This document shows positions 6,718 through 12,030 of a stretch of DNA of 12,030 bases, piece after piece. This DNA is from Opitutaceae bacterium (GTDB taxonomy: Bacteria; Verrucomicrobiota; Verrucomicrobiae; Opitutales; Opitutaceae), in NCBI GenBank assembly GCA_031266495.1, contig JAISAX010000763.1, forward strand, positions 1-12,030, given 5' to 3'. The position numbers and the translations under genes were made by a program. The notes below the pieces were generated by a model that searched no databases, had not been told where the DNA came from, and saw nothing but the letters and a program-made list of their open reading frames with translations. Within the stretch, counting starts at the first letter, position 1. Each line of letters opens with the position of its first letter.

Positions 6718-7010
6718 AATGGCCGGAGATCGCGGAGTCGGGAAATGGCATGTTTGAGGTCGTGCATGGCGCGGAATCGCGGTCGATTTTGATAAATGCA
6801 AGAGGAGCGTGGGGCGCGTAGCTGAAATGGCGTTTCTGCCTCCGTCCCCCCCCCCGTCCCCCATCAAAGCCATGCGGCGGAGTGGGGTTTGAGATTTTGC
6901 CGCAAACTCCAACAGGCTGACGGAACAGGCTGACGGACGAACGGCGAAAATGCGGGCAAGGGCCAGCGACTACACCGGGCCGTGCCTTCCGCAAAGTCGG
7001 ACAATCCTGC

Positions 7011-7892
7011 TCAGAATCCGATACTGAACCCCCGTGACTGGCGGCGGGCTATTTGTCGTTGTGACTGCTCGCGGATTATTGCCTGTTCGGCCAGTATGCG
7101 GGCTTCATAGCGGACAACGGCGCGACGAAGATCGTCGGCGTTTATTTCCCGATGGATGAAGGATTGGGCGGCACGATGCAGTTCCTCCGTCGAGTGGCGG
7201 GAGGAAACGGTGAGATCTTCGACCGCCTTCTGCGCAAGTTTCTCCGCGTTGGACTGACCGCGAAGCGGAGAAAGTTCCAGCAAGAGGTTTTGGGCCAGAT
7301 GTGGATTGGGAACCAGCCCTTGCTGGATGATTGAGGCAAAGTGCGAATTGTTGCCGGTGTGGGACGAGAGTATTGACGCCTGAATCATCCGCTCGGTCGT
7401 AGTGTGAGACCAGGACAGGCGGTAGTCGTTTCGGAAGGCCAGTTGTGAAATGGCAGCGCGCTGGACGCGCCCGTTGCCTTCGCGGAAGGGATGGATGGCG
7501 TTAAGCTCACCCATATACCAGGCCGCCCGGGCGCTGAATTTTTCGGGTGAAAGGCCGGCCAGATAGTTTTCGCGGTCAAGACAGCAGGCAAGACGCCGGA
7601 GGTTGGCATCGATAAGATCGCGATAGCAGAAGCGGGTGCCACCCTTTGAAATGTCGATGGTGCGAATCTGGCCAGCCCACGGATAGACATCCTGAAACAG
7701 GTGGCGATGCAGGGCGCAGATATGATCGGCATCAAAGTTCCCTTGGATCGGGTTGGGCCAAAGGTCGAGGTGCCGGGAATAAACCAGCTTGTGCCCGGTT
7801 TGTTCCAGTTCGCCTGCATTCGTAATCCCCAAGCAGTTTTTCAAAACGCCTTGAGGCGTGATGTAGGGGTCGATGGCGCTACCGTATGACAT
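7011..7892 (-). CDS. fic: Fic-domain AMP-transferase toxin (class I, VbhT/FicT type)
   Basis: The 293-residue protein has a complete Fic core, HPFREGNGRVQR at 134-145. His134 is the catalytic base, Glu138 would bind Mg2+, and Gly139, Asn140, Gly141 and Arg145 grip the ATP phosphates. The target-dock flap is KGGTRFCYR (83-91), after the family-typical PWAGQIRTIDIS. Fic proteins of this class transfer AMP from ATP to target hydroxyls; FicT/VbhT-type toxins are known to modify GyrB and ParE. Residues about 190-293 form a helical, charged extension with no recognisable type IV secretion signal domain. There is no inhibitory helix at the N-terminus; inhibition would come from the antitoxin gene directly upstream. 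Its ATG overlaps that gene's TAA by one base (TAATG), implying translational coupling so that toxin is made only with antitoxin. All key residues are intact. Confidence 0.93.
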   Translation of the reverse strand: MSYGSAIDPYITPQGVLKNCLGITNAGELEQTGHKLVYSRHLDLWPNPIQGNFDADHICALHRHLFQDVYPWAGQIRTIDISKGGTRFCYRDLIDANLRRLACCLDRENYLAGLSPEKFSARAAWYMGELNAIHPFREGNGRVQRAAISQLAFRNDYRLSWSHTTTERMIQASILSSHTGNNSHFASIIQQGLVPNPHLAQNLLLELSPLRGQSNAEKLAQKAVEDLTVSSRHSTEELHRAAQSFIHREINADDLRRAVVRYEARILAEQAIIREQSQRQIARRQSRGFSIGF

Positions 7893-8083
7893 TACCGTAT
7901 GGCATTGATAATGGCCTGACGCATCTGGTCGCCGGTCATTTCACCACGAAGAACCTTGCGCCCCATCTCCTGAATTTCGGGGGGGATATATCCGCCTTCG
8001 AGTTCCTGATTCACGCGGGCCTCGGTGAGGGCGAATTCTATTTCCTCCTCGGCGAGAACAATTTTTTTGTGGGCATTTCCCAT
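7892..8083 (-). CDS. VbhA-family antitoxin of the Fic toxin
   Basis: This 63-residue acidic protein, encoded just upstream of fic, shares its last base with the toxin's ATG. It matches the VbhA plan: a first helix EEEIEFALTEARVNQELEG, a turn with Pro (YIPPEI), and a C-terminal helix pair (MGRKVLRGEMTGDQMRQAIINAI). In class I Fic antitoxins the inhibitory motif is [S/T]xxxE[G/N], whose Glu blocks productive ATP binding. Here the matching stretch is Asn25-Gln-Glu-Leu-Glu29-Gly30, so the Glu and Gly are present but the Ser/Thr position is Asn. Whether it still restrains the toxin fully is open. No clear ribosome site precedes the ATG, and no other start fits better. Confidence 0.85.
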   Translation of the reverse strand: MGNAHKKIVLAEEEIEFALTEARVNQELEGGYIPPEIQEMGRKVLRGEMTGDQMRQAIINAIR

Positions 8084-8187
8084 GTGGAAAGAGTCACTGG
8101 GACAGCATGTAAACGCAACCGGAAAGGAGTCCCTGATGAACCCGGTCAGGAGAGATTTTATTGCTGATGTCGAGTGCTCCCATGTGC

Positions 8188-8279
8188 CGCGTGGCTTGGA
8201 ATCAGGCTGAAAACGGCGACGTGAAAGGGAATGGAGGTGTATTTTGCCGGTGAGCGTTTTTCGGCCAAAAATGGCCGGA
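8188..8279. repeat. Copy B of a degenerate 92 bp direct repeat
   Basis: This is the partner of 6626-6717 (67 of 92 bases identical by hand count, no gaps). It lies between the stop of the frameshifted plasmid gene (8357) and the start of the antitoxin (8083), so in minus-strand terms it could be the leader or promoter region of the Fic operon. A putative third fragment, GGAATGGAGTTG, occurs near 9714-9725 but is too short to count. Confidence 0.6.
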
Positions 8280-8356
8280 AGCGTGATGATGTTTCAAGCC
8301 GTTGCCGGGGTCGGAATGGATGTCGTTTGGATCGAATCCGGAGGAAGTCCGCCTGT

Positions 8357-8882
8357 TTATCCGGTGAACTCCGATGTAATGGGATGTTCGTTACTGAAAT
8401 GAAGTTTCTCGTCGTCGCCGATGGTGAGATTAACCGTTCCGAAGGCATGGCTGGCCTCGGTGAGGCGCTGCATGACGGCCAGGGTTTCGTCCGAGGTTGC
8501 ACACTCATACCAATATTGTTCGCCGTAACCGTTGCGCGTGAGCCAGAAGTTCTGGCCGCTCATGTCGCTGGAGTGCGGCAGGTCGGTGGCGTTTTCGCGC
8601 ATGAAGCGCGAGCACTCGGCCAGTGCGCTGAGGAGTGACGCGGTGCTGATGTCATCAATGGAATGGTTACTGTCGAGTGGGGTGCCGGTGTCGTCTAGTG
8701 GAGGTCCGGAGCGTAAGTGTGAGGTAGCCGCAAAGGAAGTGGTGGAGTGCCGTTTCCCGTGCATGGATGAGGTGGAGCAATTCCGCTCGCAACGATGCCG
8801 TGGTGCGCGGCGTCGGTTGCTTGCGGGTTTCGCTGTGCAGGATGCGGATGCTTTCGATGCCAAGCAGTTTTCTGTCGATCAT
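8357..8882 (-). pseudogene. Frameshifted plasmid-type hypothetical protein (DFWLTRNGHG family)
   Basis: The C-terminal frame (8695 down to 8357) encodes DDTGTPLDSNHSIDDIST, then GQNFWLTRNGYGEQYW, then LTEASHAFGTVNLTIGDDEKL. This is the layout of a conserved hypothetical family found on plasmids and ICEs (typically PLDexYSxxDI, GHDFWLTRNGHGAGFWDR, LTEAAKxFGxxxLYVGDDG). Upstream, the matching N-terminal part lies in another frame: HHFLCGYLTLTLRTST, read from about 8882 to 8697, then closing with a stop at 8667. One extra base around 8696 separates the two; removing it joins RTST directly to DDTG, as in family members I recall. It is therefore a recent single-base frameshift, a sequencing error or, less likely, programmed. 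The start (ATG at 8882, or 8966) is uncertain. The molecular function of the family is unknown to me. Confidence 0.65.
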
Positions 8883-9405
8883 GGTGTTGAGGAATTGCAA
8901 AAATCCGTTTCCGGCGGCGTGCCGGTGTATCCGGTTTCTTCTCGATTCACGCGGTTTCCCCGGCATACCCGGTCAAAGGACGCCGGAGCCGATGCGGAGG
9001 CGTCCGGTGTGGAGTCGATGCGCCAGCATCGAACTACATTGACGGGGTATGGTATGCTGGGAAAACCGTGAGAGAAGAGAGCCTTTTCAACGGCACGGTG
9101 CCGGGGTCATCGGAGTTCCGTTAAAAACACTGCTATGCGGCAGGGATATCAATTTGCTTCGCTTCCATTACGCGGTCGATGGGTGAAAGGAGGTCGTTTT
9201 TCCCGTTCGCGTGTCGGTGGGGCATTGCGGGTGCGGAGGTTCACAGGCAGGGCCGGGGCAGTCGAGGAATCCTCCGCAACGTAGCGGAGCCGGAGGCAGG
9301 AGCGATGTCACCCGACGAAGGAGGGTGGCTCGCAAAGGCTGACGGCGTAGCGGAGTGAGGAGCGTTCCTCGTCTGCTCCCGCGTCCCTCACACAATCCGC
9401 CGCAG

Positions 9406-9448
9406 CACGAAGGCACGCCGGAACAGCGTAGCGCGGCGTGCTTTCGTG
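9406..9448. repeat. 15 bp stem hairpin in gene-free region
   Basis: CACGAAGGCACGCCG (9406-9420) pairs with CGGCGTGCTTTCGTG (9434-9448) at 14 of 15 positions, with a 13-base loop GAACAGCGTAGCG. CGTAGCG also occurs at 9280-9286 and 9346-9352, so the loop belongs to a local repeat family. The stem is not followed by a T-run. Confidence 0.7.
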
Positions 9449-9771
9449 GGTGTCGGACGTTTGCAAAATGCCGGTCGTAGAAATCCGGGCATTCCGGAGG
9501 GTCGTGATTATCCCATTACGTTCCCGGAGGGCCGGCGGATGCCGGATGAGGTTCGCCTAAATGGGAGATTTCGTGCCGGTCGGATGCCCGGTTTCCCGTG
9601 TATCAGAATTTTTGGGAGCGCGTTTTCGTGTTCAAATTTTGAGATCAAAAGAATGAGGGAAAGTGGGCGCGTAGTTCACCCTCATTACAGCCCGGCGGGT
9701 GTCGGAAGGATGTTGGAATGGAGTTGAAAAAAACGTCGCGCGGAAGCGCAAGGGGAGGGGCGTCCTGCGGT

Positions 9772-9800
9772 AAACAGAACGTGAATACGTTCCTCTGTTT
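9772..9800. repeat. Bulged hairpin
   Basis: AAACAG + AACGT (9772-9782) pairs with ACGTT and CTGTTT (9787-9791, 9795-9800), with loop GAAT and a 3-base bulge CCT. Eleven base pairs in total. No T-tract follows on the plus strand beyond the TTTT at its end, so it is at best a weak terminator. Confidence 0.5.
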
Positions 9801-10150
9801 TCGGGTGCGCAAGGTTGCGCGTCGGGTCCACGAATGTGGCAGGTTCGGGTTCACGAGTGAAGTTTCCCGGGGGGGCCGGGTGGGTTTCCGTACATGTTTT
9901 TGGATAGGTGTTCGCATGTGCGATGTTGGAGTCATGAGGTCATGGGGTGTTGTTGCTGAGGTCGCGTTCGTGATGTCGCGTTGTGTGATGCGGGGTGCGG
10001 GATGCGTTGCTTTGGAGCGGCAGGTCGGTGTGCGGGGTTTGGCAGGTGCCGGGGTTCGGGGGTGCCAGATGGCTTGTCGGGGTGGTGCCAGGTGGCACGG
10101 TGAGGCAAGCGGAGTCGGGGGCGGGGGGGGGGAGGGGGACAGATTGGCAA

Positions 10151-10182
10151 AATAAAAAAGCCCGCCGTGGTCGGGCGGGCTT
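10151..10182 (-). terminator. Rho-independent terminator of the Rpn-type gene
   Basis: On the minus strand the stem AAGCCCGCC (10182-10174) pairs perfectly with GGCGGGCTT (10166-10158) around a 7-base loop, followed at once by TTTTTATT. It begins 49 bases after the stop codon of the Rpn-like gene, on the same strand. The GC-rich stem and T-tract make this the clearest terminator in the window. Confidence 0.9.
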
Positions 10183-10230
10183 GGGAGGCGGCAGGTGGCA
10201 AATCCCTTGCGAGGAGAATGGAGATGCGGG

Positions 10231-11430
10231 TTACAGGCTTTGTGCAAAATCTTCGATGCTGGTGCAAAGGATGGCGGCGCGATGCAATTGGCGAAGATGA
10301 TTGAGGTCGCTGATGCCCTGGATGGTTTCCTGCAAACCTTCCGGAACCCGGTCAAAGCGGGTCTCAAGGGCGCCGATAACGGCGTTGTGCTGTTCTTCCA
10401 GGCGACCCTCTTCGCGGCCTTCTTCGCGGCCTGCCAGGCGGCCTTTTTGAATGTAACGTTGAGCGATGGTCATGGTGATGTGTTTGACGGAATCGGATTT
10501 GAAGTGGGCAACATTGGACTCAAGATCGATCATGTCAAATTCATGACGACCGGCCATGTAGGTCAGGATTTGCTCAAGGGCCAGCGGCATAAGGTCAGCA
10601 ATAAGGGCCTCGTCCCATATCCAATGGCTGTTGGGGTATTTGCCGCCGAGGCGTTGCGCCTTGAAGATGCGCAGGGTCAGGATGCCCAAGGGCGTGCCCA
10701 TGATTTTGTCGAATGGGATCTGTGCGAGTTGCAGCAATCTGAACGTGAAGGCCGGGATGAAATCGGTCAGGTCGTCGAGGGCTTCGTTTGGATTCCCGGT
10801 CGCGTCGTCGTCCGTGTCGTCTGTGTTGCCCGCGACTGCGGCGGCGGCGGCGTTGGCGTTGTCGAAGTCGGGCAGGTCGAACAGGAGCGAATCGAAATGC
10901 GGACGGATGGTCCACGGGGTTTTGTTGTGCGCGAGCACGACGGGTACGATCACCGGCAGGCGTGTCGCCGTGCGGTGTTCCTTTAGCCAGGTTTCCCAGA
11001 TGCTCACTTCGTAGCGCAACAGGCGAAGGGCGATCCAGCGATCTTCCCCGTATTGGTGCTCGAAGAGCAGGTAAACCATCGCCTCCTTTCTGGAGTTTTT
11101 GAGGCCGACGCGGAAAAGCAGGTCGGACTCGGACGCCTTGAGTTCTCCGTCGATGTGCGAGCCGGGCACGACCTTGATGCGCGTAAAATCCAATCGGCGA
11201 ACAATACGCGCAGGCAGGTAGTTCCGGAAAAAGGCAATGGCGGTCGGAATATCCCGGAAGTTCGTCTTGAAAAGTTTGTCGTGCGGCTGATGCAACGAGT
11301 TCGCCTTGGTCGCCTTGGCAGCGGTGGCGGTGGCGGCGGACTGCGGGCCGGTGTCGGGCGTGGTGCCGAACGCGGTGTCGGCGTCGGTTGGCGAAGGTTC
11401 GCCGGATACGGATTCGTCGGGGGAGGTCAT
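10231..11430 (-). CDS. Rpn-family PD-(D/E)XK nuclease (recombination-promoting nuclease / putative transposase)
   Basis: The ATG at 11430 gives 399 residues; a TTG at 11466 would add 12, and neither has a good ribosome site. After a low-complexity Ala/Thr/Ser leader (1-45), the domain opens with HDKLFKTNFRDIPTAIAFFRNYLP (about 50-73). It continues through SDLLFRV (Asp103) and VYLLFEHQ (Glu124, Gln126), the D...ExQ active site of the PD-(D/E)XK fold, then RLLRYEVSIWE. These are hallmarks of the RpnA/Transposase_31 family, whose E. coli members are DNA endonucleases that promote RecA-independent recombination. An acidic, Ala-rich insert (about 190-218) interrupts the fold. Near the C-terminus come GRLAGREEGREEGRLEE, common in the family, then a helical tail. 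Catalytic residues are intact. The gene stands alone on the minus strand, ending in a strong terminator, and is divergent from the relaxase. Confidence 0.88.
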   Translation of the reverse strand: MTSPDESVSGEPSPTDADTAFGTTPDTGPQSAATATAAKATKANSLHQPHDKLFKTNFRDIPTAIAFFRNYLPARIVRRLDFTRIKVVPGSHIDGELKASESDLLFRVGLKNSRKEAMVYLLFEHQYGEDRWIALRLLRYEVSIWETWLKEHRTATRLPVIVPVVLAHNKTPWTIRPHFDSLLFDLPDFDNANAAAAAVAGNTDDTDDDATGNPNEALDDLTDFIPAFTFRLLQLAQIPFDKIMGTPLGILTLRIFKAQRLGGKYPNSHWIWDEALIADLMPLALEQILTYMAGRHEFDMIDLESNVAHFKSDSVKHITMTIAQRYIQKGRLAGREEGREEGRLEEQHNAVIGALETRFDRVPEGLQETIQGISDLNHLRQLHRAAILCTSIEDFAQSL

Positions 11431-11928
11431 TCGCCCGAAACCAGATGGTTTTCTGGAAACAGGCAATGTTTTGTTTCAGACGAGGTAACGACCATGCGCT
11501 ATCAGAGTCAGGCGAGGTCTGCGTGGCGTTGAATACAGGTGAAACCGGATACGTGCAACGGAATGAAATTGTTAGTCCCCTGTCGGGATTTTTTTTTGAG
11601 AAGCGCCCGGAAATGCAAGGCCGCGGAGGGATGCTTTTGCAGGTTCACATGGAGCGGAACGGATGCCCGTTTCAATGAACGGGAGTGTAATTGATTGTCC
11701 GTTACTGAAACGGACGGCGCGCATTGTGCCGGGGGGTGGCTTCGGGGCCCCCTCCCCCCCCCCCCCCCTCCCCCCGCTCCGCATTTGTGTGGTGGATACA
11801 GATGAACCGATGTCCGTTCCGATGAACGACGCCGCGTGGAGATGAACCCGGCTGAAAAACGCCCGACGTGCGGTGGCGCGGGTGCGCGTCGGAAGGTTGA
11901 TTGACAGCGGCCCTGTTAGTGAGGGGAC
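11431..11928. other. Intergenic region between divergent nuclease and relaxase; candidate oriT
   Basis: There is no supported gene here. Perfect small hairpins lie at CCCGTT-TCAATG-AACGGG (11666-11683) and GTCCGTT-ACTGA-AACGGAC (11697-11715). A C15 run with T and C6 follows (11754-11775), then the direct motifs GATGAAC (three copies, about 11801-11847) and a second GTCCGTT (11812). The sequence TTTGTGTGGTGG (11785-11796) looks loosely like the F-type nick region. MobF relaxases commonly have oriT just upstream of their gene, and this is the only space for it here. The assignment is inference; no nick site is demonstrated. Confidence 0.35.
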
Positions 11929-12030
11929 ATGCTGACACCGAAGCCACAGTTGAATCTTCAGAACGCCAGAGGCTATTTCCGCGAGCATCTTGGCGTGGGA
12001 GACTACTACATGGACGGCCATGTGGTGGTC
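11929..12030 (+). CDS. MobF (TrwC/TraI-like) conjugative relaxase, N-terminal fragment running off the window
   Basis: The first 34 codons, from an ATG preceded by GAGGGG three bases upstream, read MLTPKPQLNLQNARGYFREH and continue to VGDYYMDGHVVV. This is the start of a TrwC-type relaxase domain. These enzymes cut oriT through tyrosines, and Tyr16 and the Tyr26-Tyr27 pair sit where the catalytic tyrosines of TrwC and TraI do. In such proteins the relaxase domain is followed by a helicase, about 900-1700 residues in all; the window ends far short of that. Its presence marks this side as a conjugative plasmid or integrative conjugative element, and implies that coupling-protein and type IV secretion genes lie to the right. 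Confidence 0.85.
   Translation, partial: MLTPKPQLNLQNARGYFREHLGVGDYYMDGHVVV

Larger units (their letters stand above)
6178..7010. other. Gene-free G-rich region of 830 bases with hairpins and short tandem repeats
   Basis: This stretch lies between the MITE-like element and the end of fic. It is very G-rich on the plus strand, and its open frames are Arg/Gly- or Pro/Arg-rich with no recognisable domain. Structures inside it include a hairpin cluster (6438-6548), the first copy of a 92 bp direct repeat (6626-6717), a triple GGCCGGAAAT tandem (6701-6730), a C10 run (6846-6855) and a perfect tandem 13-mer ACAGGCTGACGGA (6912-6937). It may be decayed former coding DNA or regulatory DNA; neither can be shown. 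Confidence 0.5.
8883..10150. other. Gene-free G-rich region of about 1.27 kb with several hairpins
   Basis: No frame in either strand shows a recognisable domain or normal composition; the longer ones are Arg/Pro/Ser- or Val/Gly-rich shadows. The plus strand is consistently G-rich over C, the same skew as the minus-strand genes around it. Items inside include a 30-codon minus-strand frame with protein-like end (9133-9225), palindromes built on CGTAGCGGAG (9271-9296), GAGGA-GCGT-TCCTC (9357-9370), a 15 bp hairpin (9406-9448), another at 9772-9800, and a G10 run at 10123-10132. It may contain eroded genes or long regulatory DNA. Confidence 0.5.

Noticed and set aside
6521..6994. 157-codon minus-strand frame downstream of fic
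   Set aside because: Pro/Arg/His-rich composition with tandem-repeat-derived segments; no motif.
8231..8638. 135-codon plus-strand frame
   Set aside because: It lies opposite the family-matching frame (FWLTRNGYG) and has no recognisable content.
9645..10367. 240-codon minus-strand frame, and the 145-codon plus-strand frame at 9718-10155
   Set aside because: They are Pro/His/Arg-rich and Val/Gly/Arg-rich respectively, cross a terminator or homopolymer, and show no domain. They are shadows in G-rich DNA.
11576..11597. TCCC-CTGTC-GGGA followed by nine T, resembling a terminator on the plus strand
   Set aside because: A stem of only four pairs and no plus-strand gene upstream to terminate.
11785..11796. 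TTTGTGTGGTGG resembling an F-type nick region
   Set aside because: Too short and loosely matched to call a nick site; kept only as a detail of the candidate oriT region.

Overview
This 12 kb window looks like a bacterial chromosome, or large replicon, running into a conjugative or integrative accessory element. The best guess at host is Verrucomicrobiota, close to Opitutaceae. That guess is inference: it rests on the GC-rich C-ending codons of the 3.3-5.3 kb gene, the style of the short GC palindromes between genes, a MauE-type membrane protein, and a relaxase N-terminus of a kind I associate with that group. Nothing here proves the taxon.

Left part (1-5540). On the minus strand, two adjacent genes encode exported proteins: a 70-residue Asp-rich peptide and a 363-residue protein resembling the N-terminal part of YD/RHS proteins. 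The second ends just after an A8 run, where a one-base shift would keep the frame open. A palindromic intergenic repeat (1500-1735) follows. Three plus-strand genes come next: a MauE/DoxX-like four-helix membrane protein with a CGCFG motif, a small membrane-anchored protein, and a 655-residue exported helical protein with a C11 run inside its coding sequence. Long imperfect inverted repeats separate these three genes. After the last one lie a C15 tract and a cluster of four GC palindromes.

Junction (5540-6180). A 313 bp AT-rich stretch (5860-6172) is bounded by 16 bp inverted repeats (15 of 16 matching) and flanked by a perfect 5 bp direct repeat, TCGGG. It has no gene and reads as a MITE-like or non-autonomous insertion.

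Right part (6180-12030). Genes are sparse and mostly on the minus strand: a VbhA-type antitoxin and Fic toxin pair with TAATG overlap; a frameshifted plasmid-type hypothetical gene (DFWLTRNGHG family); and a PD-(D/E)XK Rpn-type nuclease with its own rho-independent terminator. At the right edge, on the plus strand, are the first 34 codons of a MobF (TrwC/TraI-like) conjugative relaxase. The 460 bp upstream of the relaxase is rich in small inverted and direct repeats and is the natural place to look for oriT. Fic/VbhA, Rpn and MobF together are typical plasmid or ICE cargo; the conjugation genes proper would lie to the right. The spaces between these genes hold hairpin clusters, a degenerate 92 bp direct repeat and several long G/C homopolymers.

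No rRNA, tRNA, CRISPR array or transposase gene was found. The strongest candidates for something undescribed are the MITE-like element, the VbhA variant with Asn in the inhibitory motif, the C-tract and A-tract genes, and the putative oriT region.
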